A DNA stretch of 64,000 nucleotides, from positions 93,605-157,604 of the forward strand of contig LSRX01000007.1 in assembly GCA_001939145.1 (NCBI GenBank), written 5' to 3'. Both the position numbers and the translations under genes were made by a program. This DNA comes from Symbiodinium microadriaticum (taxonomy: Eukaryota > Sar > Dinophyceae > Suessiales > Symbiodiniaceae). Of this stretch, positions 42,701 through 54,615 are shown piece by piece (position 1 is the first letter of the stretch; the number at the start of each line of letters is the position of its first letter). The notes beneath the pieces are model-generated. The model was not told where the DNA came from. It searched no databases and was given only the letters and a program-made list of their open reading frames with translations.

Positions 42701-45700
42701 GTTGTAGTAGAGAACACTTTGATACTGGTGATAATGATAACGAGACAATAATATTTGGTATGAACATATTAGAACCTTTTCGAACAGTATCTACGTAAGT
42801 AAAAAGATGTTACCTGTACTTTTTTGGCACCCCCGAGCATGCATCTTGCCCAAAACTTGTGGTTCAGGGTCTGCCTGAACCTTTAACTGTGTCCTTGACA
42901 CGACTAGATTAGGTTTTTATGGGGTTCAGGTATGGAGGCCTGGCTGGGACAAAGGGTGTGGGTGGTCTGAGCATCGAACGAGGATGTAGGGTTTGTAAGG
43001 TTTCGGTTTTCTAGGTCTTAGGGTCTGCGAACTGTTGATCAGATGCCAGAACGGAACACTATATGCCCGAAAACAAGTTTTGGACTCCTGTACAGTGCTG
43101 CAGATCTGGGTCAGTCCCAGGCTCACCAAAAAGCACATGCCTGTGAAGCTGCACAGGTCTATGTGAAGATTCGCTGTTCACAGGCTGGCAATCTGAACGG
43201 ACCATAAAACATGTGAAGATTGAAACAGCCTCCTCGTTGCACCGTAAGGTCATAGACGGTCAAAAAGCAATTATCCAATGCACAATTAAAAGATTCATCA
43301 CAAGAGGACCTAGCTAGTTCAGCTTTTCGGTCATGCGGGCACGTCCTATCTTCCTTGGCACAGTGGCGCTGTCAGTCATCTCCTTCTGACCTTTCTCACT
43401 CTGGGCACGACCTTCCTGGGCAACCGCGGCAGTGAGCGTCGACTTCTTGTGCCTGAACGGGCTGCCGTGGCTGCGAACAAGCCACCGCGAAATCAATCTC
43501 TAAAGCCGCACCACCCAAAACCTCAAACACCCGCAACCTTTAGTTGATCGTCCTGCTTGACGTTACATGCAAAGCTCGACCTTAACATCGATGTACGGGC
43601 ATTTAGAACTTAGTTTAGACCAGAGATCTTGCTACATTGCTTTGTGGTTCGATCAGCATGGGTCTACTGAGACCCTGCGCATGTGACCGTTTTTTCGGGG
43701 CTCATGTCTAGTAGTCCTTTAAGATCTGAGACCTTAACCAGATGAGCTCTAAACCTTCAAGCATGAAACGCCTCCTCGAAACCCTCTAAGTCAAACCGAC
43801 GAGACTAAATCATTGCAGAACTGAAACGATGGACGGACAAACGCTTAATCTATCATGAAGTACTAACCGGTCGATGTAATCCCTGAATCACATGCTAGCC
43901 GTTGACTGGGGACTTTTGCAGTCCCCCCTTAAACCCTATTTAAACCTCTAACACGGCCAGGGGTGCTGGTGCTTCTTCTTTCTGAAGTTCGACCAGAAGA
44001 CGTGCAATCGACCGGAGCTGATCCTGATCCTCGGTAAAGGCTCAGGTTTTTTTGTGATTATGGGCTACGTTGCGCTTGTATGGGTGTCTAAACTGACCGC
44101 GCGTGTTTGTTGGATGATACTCGTTTATGCAGGGTTCGAAGGGTTCCCAGATGTCTGGAACCTCGTGCGGATTACGACTGTAAGTAGGATTTAGGGTTGC
44201 TTAGGGTTCATGGTTCGTGCGGTTGAGCGGGATTTTAACAAATTAGGGTGTTGGAGTTTACGGGTGCATGCCCCCTCACATGATGTTTTTCCTTATTGAG
44301 GAGGTCGCATGGGCTCACCATTTAGGGGCTGGTAGAGCCACTGGGCTCAAGCCTTCTGCAGCAAGCTACTGGACCTACTGTATGAGCAATTCGGCTTTGA
44401 GGGTTGCTGTAGGGTCCTTAAATAGCTAGACTTGAGCTTTGGGGTACATTAAAGCATAATGATTTCTATCGGGCCCTGAGGCAAGCTAATTTGAATTCTA
44501 CTGGCTTCTACACCGTTTCAACAGAGGAGAGGCTTCTACACGAACGGAGATGCATACCACGAGGGTGTCACAAGTATCAGTCACACACGCGTTTTCCCAT
44601 CTGGAAGCCGTAATTCCATAAAGCCCATCAGAAACCAGTGATACAACACTCTGTGACTTTTCCACGCAGGAAGACTTCTAAATGCTCTCTTTTCGGGCAA
44701 CCCCAGTACTTAAATCATTTTATGTCGCGTCAACCGACTCCCTGGTGAGTCCCAGCCCTAGATAGTACAAGTATGTCCCACTGCATGAGTGTTGCCTGAC
44801 AGCCTCAAGCCTCTGTGCACGAGACGGGACGCACTTTACAGCTTGGGGTTTGAGGATTTAAGGGGTCGTGACAAGTCCTACGGGTAACTTGGTTTAAGAC
44901 GCACAGAGATTTGGCGAGTTCGGGTCTTCTGCGGCTGGAGCGGCCAAGCATTCAGGACGCAGGTTTGTCAGCTTTCTGTCTTCGAACTGAACCAGTATCT
45001 TAAAACCAATCCCGGTACCCTATCCATCTTCAGGCTTCGAAGAGCCCGAAAAGCCCTACCCAAGGAGCCTCAATCCATACATCCCTAAACCCCGGAAGCC
45101 TCAGGAACCTGTAGACCCGAAGTACCGATTTAGGGACTACTGCAAGGGCAAAAACATACATATATAAAAATACCCATAAGGGTTTAGGGCCCTAAATACA
45201 ATGTATACATGTACTGTTTGGGCATGTGGGCCCTCAGGGAATCCTTTTGAGCAAGGTCTCTCTGAAGTGCCTCCAGCAAGGGAAGCGCAGCCTAAACCCT
45301 GAACCTGCCCACCCCGGCCTCTTGCCCTTCGCTGCGATGCAGTCGTGGAATGTGACATGTTCGCAATCTTGGCGAGCCCTTGGAAGTTCATGGGCTCGTT
45401 GTGGTTTTCGTGGTCGAGGGAAGATTATCCCTAGAATCGACCGCATCCTAGTGCTTCCCCGCAGGCTTGAGGCCCCCTAAATAAAGTAGAGACAGAGAGG
45501 TGTTGAAGCAGAGCTGCCTGTGCAGACTCCTTGTGAATTCCTTCAAAGAACCCTGTGTTTACGTTGCGGACTCTCAAACCCTTGTGCGACCATCTAAAAC
45601 CCGTATAAAGTCCGGATCCTGTAACATCCTCCTACATCCAAAGGACCCGTAAACACACCGACAAAACCTCAAATCTAAACCCAAAGCATTATGAGTCCCC

Positions 45701-46964
45701 AGCCTTCCCCTAAATCCCTAAGGCCTAGCCTCCTAGCCCCTGACCCCAATCACAAGGACGCCGAAGCTCCCCGGTGCCGATTTGTCCGTGTTCTTTCCGC
45801 TGTAGCCTCGGAAATTTAGAAGACATCAGTGAAGGCGACGGGGGCTTTGGGCTTTGGGGTTTACTCGAGGAATGGCACAGCAGACAGTTGAAACTACAAC
45901 CGCCGAACATGGTGGAGAAGAAGACAGCTGGAGAATGGTCAGTGGTATACTACGATCGGGTTTGTTCAAGTTCACGGGTTTTAGCCAATGAGTACTCCCA
46001 GAGGCAGGAGACCTTACAACACAGATCCACCCTTAAACCCTTTTGAACGAGGTCTCTCTGAAGTGACCCCGAAACCCTAAACTGCATTCTTTGCTGTCTG
46101 CAGGCTTCCCCCCCGAGTCTGGCCGTGTCTGCACTCTACAGAAACATACCTTTTTCAACTACATGGCTTCTAAGAACAGACGCGGCTTCCCAGAAACGTG
46201 CAGTATATAGCCCCCACCTTCACCTGAAAAAATGAATAGTTTTGCATCTTCCGGGGTTTTCTTGATTTCCTCATTCAATACAGGAGGCTTTTCGGGCCTG
46301 CAGGCCCTGTTTCAAGGGACGGAGGGCACCGAAGTTCAACCCAAGACCGCAAGAGACTGTAGAGCATCGCCTTTCGTGGAGCATTTGCTGTGTACGGTTT
46401 GGGGGGTATAATTTTATCAAACGTTCAATTCTTAGGGTGTAGTTTTCATGGTTTAGAATTGCTTTTCGGGTTGAGGGAGTCGCTCCCAAACTATAGAACC
46501 TATATTTTCTGCAACTGACGACGCCAGATTCGGGCGATGATTCTGCCTTTCTTGATTTGTTCAGCCCTGCTAGGACCTAGGAGTTGTTAATAAGGCAGCG
46601 AAGACATGACACGACTGTTCCTATTCGACGCAAAATCTGTGCACACAGGAGACTAGAGGTGGCAAAAAGAGGGATGACAGCAGGAGGAGAGGGCAGACGG
46701 CAAGGCGAGAGCCGCGGCATCTGGCATACTTCCGAAGCATGCCACCCGTACTGCATAGAGACCCCCGGAGTTAGCAGGACAACAGCGCCCTCTTCGTTCC
46801 GGTGCTGCATAGCATGTAGCTTGATCCCAGTAAACCCTCTGGCCGAAGCTGCCCGGCAAATTTTGTACATAGGCAAAGCCCAGCTCTTCATACCGAGCAC
46901 ACAGTTAGGGCTCTTGTAGGACAGTTGAATGATGTCGGCTGCCGGCCCGGCCCGAACGCCTAAT
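42701..46964. other. Mostly telomere-poor, unrecognised
   Basis: Between 43.1 and 44.2 kb telomeric units are nearly absent. Short minus frames lie at 43059-43253 and 43314-43496. GTAAGT occurs at 42796 and 44179. At 46577-46919 a 107-residue minus and a 111-residue plus frame overlap fully. Decayed telomeric tracts reappear at 44185-44260, 45175-45190 and 45290-45300. No conserved domain recognised. Confidence 0.3.
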
Positions 46965-47118
46965 GCACAAACCTAACCTTTTTTTGCAACAGGCTTTCCA
47001 CAAACCTAACCTAAACCCTAAACCCTGAACCCACCCTATTAATACACAAACCTAACCTAAACCCTAAACCCTAAACTCACCCTAATACACAAACCTAACC
47101 TAAACCCTAAACCCCTAA
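46965..47118 (-). repeat. ~45 bp higher-order repeat built from telomeric heptamers
   Basis: CACAAACCTAACC begins units at 46965, 46999, 47045 and 47088. Units two to four continue TAAACCCTAAACCC, then a variable CTGAACCCACCCTATTAATA or CTAAACTCACCCTAATA. The first unit is interrupted after CCTAACC by a T-run. Confidence 0.85.
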
Positions 47119-47458
47119 ACTTCGGTTTGAAGCAAGCGGAAGCCTTTTCGGGCCAAGCGGCGGCATTTGCCGATCGCATCTCTCTTGTACCTGATGAAAA
47201 GCCCTCGCCCCAAAGTTAAGGAGGAGTTGCGGGCTTAAGGTTTCGAAGGCCCGAATACTCTGACGGAAGAATTTTGGAAACTTAGCTCCCTACCGAACAG
47301 CTGAAAAAGACCCTATACAATCCCCTGCACGCCCTGCTGTTCAGTCACGCATCCGAGGCTGCTTTCGGTTCCCACCCGAGACGCAAGTTAAACATATCTA
47401 GAGTAGATCTTTAGTGTTGGGTTTAGGCTGAAGCTTTTTTGGGTTTCGGGCTTTCTTT
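47119..47458. other. Non-coding gap
   Basis: No element or gene seen; weak G-strand telomere units at 47415-47450. Confidence 0.5.
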
Positions 47459-47492
47459 GCCTCCTACCTAGCAGGGACTAGCCCGCATTGCA
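47459..47492 (+). repeat. Dispersed motif family K, copy 3
   Basis: GCCTCCTACCTAGCAGGGAC followed by TAGCCCGCATTGCAG; preceded by CTTTCTTT. It matches copies at 2044 and 4134 over about 33 bases. Confidence 0.55.
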
Positions 47493-47871
47493 GAGTAACT
47501 CTGAAAGAACAGTTGGAAGTCGAAAGACACCAATCCTTTCTCACTTTGAAAGCTTCGAGACAAGGACGACAGAGTCCGGACATGGCTCCTCCGGGCCCGA
47601 TCATGGAATTTTGAAGAAAAGTCTTGAGTTTCAGCCTCATGCTGTGTATGCCCTTCCACAATGTAGCAGTCTTTCACATCACTTCTTCTTCCGCAGCATC
47701 AAAAGCGACATGCCGGCAGACTCTGACCACATGCATGCCTGCAAGCTCAATGGCCATTCCATGCATTCATGCAAGCATTACCTCCACAAAGAGCAGCACA
47801 ATCTCAACATGTGTCGGCATGATCTGACTGCTGTCCCCTCACTGGGACAAAAGTCACCTGTTTGCTCATAA
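47488..47871 (+). CDS. Open frame directly after a family K motif, function unknown
   Basis: A 127-codon frame opens at the TTGCAG that ends the family K motif. If that CAG is a splice acceptor, this would be an exon starting AGTAACTCTGAA. The C-terminal third is His/Cys-rich, partly because ATGCATGCCTGCAAGC and CATGCATTCATGCAAGC are near-repeats. The opposite strand is also open for 65-69 codons near the start. No ATG supports the beginning and no domain is recognised. Confidence 0.12.
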   Translation: MQSNSERTVGSRKTPILSHFESFETRTTESGHGSSGPDHGILKKSLEFQPHAVYALPQCSSLSHHFFFRSIKSDMPADSDHMHACKLNGHSMHSCKHYLHKEQHNLNMCRHDLTAVPSLGQKSPVCS

Positions 47872-49280
47872 CAGATGTCTTCGCCCCCATCGACAGGCAA
47901 CTTTGTGCTTGGCAGACCATGCACAAGAAGTTAGGCCAGGTAGCAGATGTGATGAGGGTTCGGGGTCCGACTACCCAATGTCGAAATGCAGAACAAGCAG
48001 GGATCCTTCATTGAGGAAGCCGAGTCTATCTGAAGATATCTTGCTTAGTCCGAGTGCCGGTGGAGTCTCACCGGTCTTTGACGCTCAGGGCTTCAGGCTC
48101 AAAGGCAACTGCAATGGAGACATAAAGGCAGGGCCTGCAAAACTCGAACAATTCCAGGCACAAGCCCCACGGGATTCCAGGCATCAGAACCCGGCCCTAA
48201 ACCCTCAACCCTAAACCCAAACCCTTATGATCTCTTATAAACGGTACAGGCTATAAATGCCCAAGCTGCAAGGCGACGCCATTGAAAGCCGAGCGTACCT
48301 GGTCTCTGCTACGAGGCCTTATCATAACCAGTACAGGTTTATCACTATCAGGACCTAAGGAATAATATAACATGGCACGACTACTGTTGCAAGCGGCAAT
48401 GTAAAACCCCCCTAAACCCTGTATAAACCCTAGACCCCCCAAAACCCTGAGGAACAGCATCAGCAAATAATTCAGACGTCTATATAATAGTGCTACTTCG
48501 GCTATGACAACGGCTCTACGTTGCGGTCGTCGGAGCTTGGAGGTTGTGGCTCCAAGTTGCATCCCTCTTGCGTGCTAGTCAGCAGATGTCAGGTTTTGGT
48601 GAGCTAGGGGCTAGGGGATAGGACCCCAACACCTCGGGCCCAGGTCTTCGGGAAGATGATAGTATGATGGATGGCTTGGCGCAGGCTCGAGCCGTAAACC
48701 ACAGTTTTGGGTCTGCTGGCCCCACGGCGATATGTCTCGTAGCATGTGGGTGTGGGGGAAATGCGACCACATAAGGTTTGGGCTTTGGGTTGACACATTA
48801 CCAGTACATCGCAACGATTAAATACCGAAAGTGGGAGATCGTTGTGAGGGCCTCTGCCACTCTTGGTTTCCAACTCGCAGTCAACCGCTGTTGTGTGTCT
48901 CCAGTTACGAAATGGCTCCTGATGGGGGTCTTGAAGCAGCCTTATGAATACACGTATTAGCACCACGCTTCCCGCAGCAGTCAGCAGTCGGGAGAACACA
49001 CCAAAGCCCTCAACTGCAACTTTAACTCAAAACCCGGCCTCCCCCACCCTCCACGCCGACATCTCACATGTAAACAGTCTGCATGCATTCCTCTGCATGC
49101 TGCTGAGGTCGTGGAATCTACCGCTGGGACTTGCCATAAACCTGCAACTCGTCCTTGGAAAGCTATCTTCAAGACTCAGCCACCTCATTCATCTTGGGGT
49201 GCATGAAGCACCCACGGTCCTATTGTATTTTCGGCGAAAATTCACCAAAACCTTCTTTTCCAGTACCTACGGAAACTAAA
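47872..49280. other. Unrecognised; short telomeric tracts
   Basis: C-strand units lie at 48195-48225 and 48410-48445. Minus frames of 103 (48251-48562) and 131 residues (48604-48999) and a plus frame of 111 (48944-49279) overlap others and match nothing known. Confidence 0.3.
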
Positions 49281-49349
49281 GTAGGATAACCTTTGGGGAT
49301 TTTCTAGGGATTGCAATACACCCCAAAAAAAAGGTTAAAGGTTACCTAC
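49281..49349. mobile_element. Short inverted-repeat element, family Q
   Basis: GTAGGATAACCTTTGGGG at the left; CCCC, A-run, GGTTAAAGGTTACCTAC at the right. Ends pair over 13-14 bases with one indel. Single copy. Confidence 0.55.
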
Positions 49350-49922
49350 TCTGCTACTAACGAAAAATGACAACGGAGATCCTTCGAGATGAAGGACCCC
49401 GTCTCGGTAGGTCGAGGCGAAATGCTTTCAGGATTAGAACTGCAGGCTGCATGCAGTCGGGGTTATGAAATTTCCCGGAAAGGCTAGGCACTTTACCGTC
49501 AACGCATATGCCAAGTACATGAGAATACATGGGTACATTAACCCATAGGGCTCGAAACATGTTGCTATACCCTAAACCCTACATGCCGTACAAACCCTAT
49601 GTAGGTACGAGATTGCCCAAGGAGCTGGATAGAAGTGGTCCGGATTCGAATCCGCCATAGCCTGCAACGGAAGAACTGTCGATAAATCTAACTTTCTTAA
49701 GTTCTTGTAGATGAGATCGCTACACCCTATTAAAACTCAAGCATAAACCAGGATCAGAAACCCTAAACCCTAAACCCTAAAACCATTCAACCAAAACTGG
49801 ACACCCGACACACTGGAGGCCGACCTCGACGATGCAGGGATAATCTGCTTTCTCGTGACAGCTCCTGCAGCGGCTTAGGGCTCATAGGGTTTCAGTTTGC
49901 ATCTTAGGGTTGAGGGTGTAAT
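49350..49922. other. Non-coding gap
   Basis: C-strand telomeric tract at 49760-49780 and decayed G-strand at 49873-49915. Nothing else. Confidence 0.5.
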
Positions 49923-50024
49923 GTAGGGGCCTTAATAATTGGAATGGGGTTTTGCGGATTCCTTATTCTGATATAAGTATAATATACCCCCAAACCCTAT
50001 TCTCAATACAAAAAGGCCCCTATA
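49923..50024. mobile_element. MITE-like element, family C, copy 3
   Basis: Left end TGTAGGGGCCTTAATAATTG, right end CAATACAAAAAGGCCCCTAT; arms of about 35 bases also pair GGAATGGGGTTTTG with CAAACCCTATTCTC. The loop is AT-rich (ATATAAGTATAATATA). Best-preserved copy of the family. Confidence 0.8.
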
Positions 50025-50143
50025 GTCGGGTTTGGGTTCTCGCAACTCGGACTCTGCAGGCGAGGATTGGCTCGCAGGCGGGGGATCTCGCTGGGCCGCG
50101 AGCTGTCAGCAAGCGCAAACCTTAATATCCAGAATTCCTAAAG

Positions 50144-50235
50144 CCCAAAGGGTCCAAGTACCACTATAGTAGATCCTTAGAAGGGTGTTTGGGGCCCCCA
50201 AAGTATATACTATACTACGACTTGGACCCTTTGGG
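50144..50235. mobile_element. MITE-like element, family E (relative of D)
   Basis: Perfect 16-base terminal repeat CCCAAAGGGTCCAAGT. The outer CCCAAAGGGTCC is shared with family D, so both were probably moved by the same enzyme, but the interior is unrelated. Confidence 0.8.
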
Positions 50236-50990
50236 AGGGTTGTCTGCGACAGGGCCTTGGGTTTACGCTTTTAGGTCGAAAAAAAAACAGTATGTGAATG
50301 ACCTTGTGGGTCATTTCGGATTTGGGGTTCGGACTTAGGGTGAACGGTGTAGACTTCGGTATGTGTCATCTGCCTCGTACTTCCATCCGGAAGATCTGAG
50401 TGAGGAGACTTGAAGCTTAGGGATTACATGCTAAGCTCCAAGTCAGGATGACAGAAAAGTCTGCCGGCAAGCACAACAAGCCGTCAACGCAGAAGCCGGT
50501 TTGGGATTAAACAAGTCCATAGCAGAAGCCCGTCCAGCGAGTAAATACAGCGGCCCTTTATCGGTGCCTTATTGACGATTCTCAAAGGGTTACTGCCGCA
50601 ATGATTTGCTCAATTCTTTGGGGCATACTGTACGGTATACTATACTGTAACCTGAATCAGAACGTCTAAGGAATACTGTTGGGAAATGTTTCGGCTTCTG
50701 TATTCTATGTTAACTGCATGTCTTGGCTGGGACTTTGACGAAGTCAGCAAAGGCTCCGGTGGGCAACGCAGTTCGGCGAGTTCTTGCTGCAACGTGCGGC
50801 CCACCTCGGTCCCCGGCTCAGCTTTATCGAATGATGGCTGTAGGGTCTCGCTTCAGGATGTCTCCTGTGGGAGCTCGAAACCACTAATTAAGAACCGGTC
50901 GCCCTGAACCCTAACCCCCCAAAACCGTGTGTCGTGTGAGTGTGAGTCCTGGACGGTGACTAAGAGGAGACGCTCTACAGGAGGCATGTG
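50236..50990. other. Unrecognised
   Basis: A 73-residue plus frame (50686-50907), Ser/Cys-rich, in telomere-poor DNA. No domain recognised. Confidence 0.3.
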
Positions 50991-51106
50991 TAGTATAGGG
51001 GTTCCTTTAAGGGTAGTATAGGGGTTCCTTTAAGGGTAGTGTAGGGGTTCCTATAAGGGGTAGTATAAGGTTCCTGTCAGGGGTATTATATATAGGGTTT
51101 CTTTAC
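50991..51106 (+). repeat. 23 bp tandem repeat, five units
   Basis: Units start at 50991, 51014, 51037, 51061 and 51084; consensus TAGTATAGGGGTTCCTTTAA plus GGG. The first two are identical, later ones diverge. TATAGGGGTTCC resembles the ends of family C-type elements. Confidence 0.85.
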
Positions 51107-52594
51107 AGAAGGGACCCATGTGGCCTGGGGTTTTGCGCACCACACTTTCGTATACTTTTCGGTACTTGTCATTTTGGATTGCTTTGCATGCTCCCCGGCA
51201 GGCACGGAAGGCCCCCTGGAATGTCTCTTTCTTTAAGGCGTAGTTTGGGGTTTAGGGCTTAGCGTCTATAGGCCTTAAGGTGAAGTCCAGTCGAGGCGTT
51301 TCATGTCACGGTACTGGACGGTGCATCGTGCCAGAACTGACTACTATAAACGTGGCACCGGACTAAACCCTTATAGAACGCCTATAAAGGCCTTATACCA
51401 AGCTATCCGAAACCTTGTTGGGGTTAAAAGTTACAACCAGTAGTTCCCGGAATTTTATGCACGGCTAGTGCAACATCATCGTTTCCATGGCGTAGAGCCC
51501 AAGTGCTCTTCTTTAGATGTCTTTTTGTTCAAATGCTATGATCTCAAGAGCCGGTTACTTACATTAATATGGCCAAAACGACCTGATACCAGATTATGGG
51601 TACAGAAAGCGGCTATGTAAATACCTGGGCTCCAAGGGTTACTTGCGGTGCCGTGGTTGTTTAGTTTAACACCAAAATCCTGAACCCAAAAGTGTGGGCA
51701 CAAAGCCACAGAGCGCAGACCATATGGGTGACAACAGATTAAGTCGGAAGGTACAAGGGTTTAGGCCTTAAGCGTCAGAATGGGCCTTCGTAATATTGAG
51801 CCCCAAGTAGCTACCAGTACCAATACGTCGGGTTCCCGGATGATAGCGATGCCGGTCATATGCTATTCCCCAGAACCCCTGCTAAAACCAGTCAGGCTCC
51901 TAAGCCCGTAAAAGGGAACCCTGAAGGAACCCTGCTCTAATTGAATTCGCCCCTGAGGCTCCATGAACTCATAGAAGAAATGATGTGTTTAGGCCTGACA
52001 GGGGTTCCTATGTAGGCACGCTACGGCCTAAGTATGCTATATAAGTACGTGGAGCCTTAGGGTTAGGGCTTGTAAACAAAGCAAGCACCGGGCGAACCGT
52101 CAGACACCCAATGAGCTGAGTGCGGAGGCCAATCGTAGTACTGCGTTGCGGCAAAGGTGACGCCGTCCCAAAGCTTCTGGCAAGGGGTGGAAGGAAGGGG
52201 CCTCAATGAAGGAGACTAGGGTGGCTATGAAGACTTTAAAAAGCTACTACAAGGGATCCACAGCATAGGAAAAGAGCTTTTATGGCTATGTTGTCGTAAA
52301 AATGTCGTAAAGAAGTCAAAGCAGAGTCGCACGACAGGGAAATGCGATGAACTCGGGGGAGCCCTCAGTCGCTCCAGCGCCCTCAACACACCCCAACAAA
52401 AAAGGCGGGGGCTCCACCACCCTAAACCCCAAACCCTACACCCTGAGATGAGGGCCCAAAAACCCCAAATCCGGAAACTATGGTATCCTTCTTGGTGGCC
52501 TCAGGATTCAAGAGCTCTGAGTGTGGGTGCACACCCTCACTTCCGGATACATAGAACAATAAAAAGAAGAGTGGGAGTATGCATCTTGTAGGGG
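51107..52594. other. Unrecognised, telomere-poor
   Basis: Only short frames. A GTCGTAAA-AATGTCGTAAA direct repeat occurs at about 52292. No element boundary found. Confidence 0.4.
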
Positions 52595-52631
52595 TGTGTG
52601 TGTGTGTGTGCATGCATATGCATACATGTCT

Positions 52632-52663
<32 letters not shown>

Positions 52664-52670
52664 CAAGTAC
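52595..52670. repeat. GT / TA microsatellite
   Basis: GTGTGTGTGTGTG, CATGCATATGCATACATG, then two TA runs. Confidence 0.9.
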
Positions 52671-53522
52671 ATGTCAAGGCCTGCATGTATCCGACAATAC
52701 TCAGAACTTGTAGCTTGCTGCAGGGTTGACCTTTCCCTTTGTTTTGTTTTACGGGCTACTTGGCGACGGTATCTACTAGCAGTTATCTTTACAGCCTGAA
52801 TATCAAACTTCCCAGCCCGAAACTCTAAACACAGCACCAACCAAAAAATAAAGGTCAGGTACAAGCACAGTCAAAGTCGCAACCCTTAGCCCCAAAGCCT
52901 AAACGTGCAAACCCAGACTCTAAACTCCCGAACCCTAATTTTGTTGAGGCCTGAAGTCCTAATGCCAAGCCCCACACCCCAAAGTCTAAACCTCAAAGTT
53001 GCAGCGCATGCCCCCTAGTTCCAAACCCAAGCTTAGACCAGAAACCTGCATCAGCTAACGCCCAAACCCCTAAACCCTAAAGGCACCAACAGACCTATAA
53101 ATCTTAGGTGTTAAACCTGAAAAAAACAAACCTTAAAAGCCCTCCCGGACCCCCTCCACGGGCTGGTGTTCCTGTCATGATCGCACTACTATGTGCTGTA
53201 ACACAAAGTGCCGCTGTGGTCGGCAATTCAAGTCGTTGGCCTTGCATTTCCCATTTTATGGGGCCTTGGAAGCAAAGCAAACGCAACCTAATTATACATC
53301 TTTTGTTGTATACAGCCCCTATGAAACGCTTAGCAAGCCCTAAACCCGAAACCTTAGCAAAACCCTAAACCCGAAACCCTAAAAAAAAACTGAACCCTAA
53401 GCCCTAAACGCGAAACCCGAATAAAGTCCCCGGCCTGGTGGTCGAGAGCGTTTAAGATGCCTCGATAGGTTTGGCTGTCCCAAATCACGGTGTTGTCCAG
53501 GTCAGTCACCTGGGAGGCATTC
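52671..53522. other. Non-coding with C-strand telomeric DNA
   Basis: Decayed C-strand units lie at 52820-53080 and a repeated CCCTAAACCCGAAACC at 53338-53420. Frames are short. Confidence 0.5.
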
Positions 53523-53634
53523 TCAAAGGGTCCTATGTACTGTTATGGGGTATACTTCCCTAGCTCGCAATACAGAAACCCTACATTCTACTAGACAGCC
53601 ACATTCTACTATATAGGTAAATAGGAGACTTTGG
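53523..53634. mobile_element. MITE-like element, family D, copy 3
   Basis: Left end CAAAGGGTCCTATGTACTGT, right end ATAGGAGACTTTGG, inverted. Two copies of ACATTCTACTA (53583 and 53601) represent shortened internal units of the 39 bp type in reverse orientation. Confidence 0.7.
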
Positions 53635-54175
53635 ATTGAAACGGACAGCGACTTTGGATTTGTGCCGACAAAAGGCAGTTCCCGCAAAGGGTAATCCGAT
53701 CTCTGCGTGCTATCTGTGAGATGCTGTCTTCTACTACGTACCTTTGTTCACCGTAAACAGGCAGTAGTATCCAGAATGGTTGGCATTACTAGCATTATGA
53801 TTTTCATCGTGTATGGCTACCACTGTTGTCTTGACCATCATCATAATGTGGAGGACAGCCGGTTTCTGTTGACCAGGTTTGACAAGGAAACCCCAGACGA
53901 ATAGTGTGAATGGTGCCACTGCGAGTGCCGACATACGTGGAGTATGTCTTCAATGATAGCCCCGAGCCCCTCAACCCACAATAGCTTACAACTGGGGCGG
54001 CAGAGTTGCACTTAATCTAAACGCAATAGGCTGTTCGAGACGAGCCCAGCTTAACAGTCAAAGTAGGCAATGAAGGTGACATTGACTCCTGAATAAGTAC
54101 ATGAGCTATTCCTCGGGGTCCCTTAGCATAGCTATAGTACAAACATACCCCCAAGGTTAACACCCTCTTCTACTT
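53635..54175. other. Unrecognised, telomere-free
   Basis: Overlapping 65-residue plus and 66-residue minus frames. Nothing else seen. Confidence 0.35.
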
Positions 54176-54243
54176 CTAAGGCCCACATAAGGTTCAATTC
54201 AGCTTCCGCTTCAGGGGAACTAAACTAACATGTGGGCCTTAAG
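54176..54243. mobile_element. Short inverted-repeat element, family R
   Basis: CTAAGGCCCACATAAGGTT and AACATGTGGGCCTTAAG form arms of about 17 bases. Single copy, 68 bp. Confidence 0.6.
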
Positions 54244-54329
54244 CCAAAGGAAGAGTCGCCTTTGTCATACACATACCAGCATAGCGCAGTGGCTCGAACA
54301 TCTGTTTGACAAAGGAATACAGCTTGCAC

Positions 54330-54374
54330 ACATGTATATATATATATACACACACATATCGATCGATCGATCTA
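54330..54374. repeat. TA / CA / ATCG microsatellite
   Basis: TATATATATATA, CACACACA, then ATCGATCGATCGATC. Confidence 0.85.
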
Positions 54375-54503
54375 CGAGTATCTTAAACTGTGGTACATTC
54401 ATGGAGCCCTTACGGAAGAGCTCAAAAGCAGTCGAATCTTGTCTTTTTGGTTCCGTTTCCTTTTTGGAGAGGTTGGGAGGTGGGGTGGGGGTGGACCCCT
54501 TAA

Positions 54504-54615
54504 CCCTAAACCTTAAACGACGCTAAACTCTAAACCATTCTAAACCCTAAGCCCTATAAACCCTAGAAGCCCTAAACCCTGAACCCTAGAAGCCCTAAAC
54601 TCCCTAAACCCTTTG
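54504..54615 (-). repeat. Telomeric tract (CCCTAAA strand)
   Basis: CCCTAAACC units with inserted ACGACG, ATT, TAGAAG and similar. About twelve recognisable units. Confidence 0.85.

Noticed and set aside
42123..42717. 194- and 175-codon frames rich in Thr, Tyr, Cys or Ser
   Set aside because: They are created by the CAA/ACT/CTG microsatellite and are open in several frames at once.
49637..49660. tRNA T-arm (CGGATTCGAATCCG)
   Set aside because: A perfect 14-base palindrome without a correct seven-base loop; no anticodon arm upstream.
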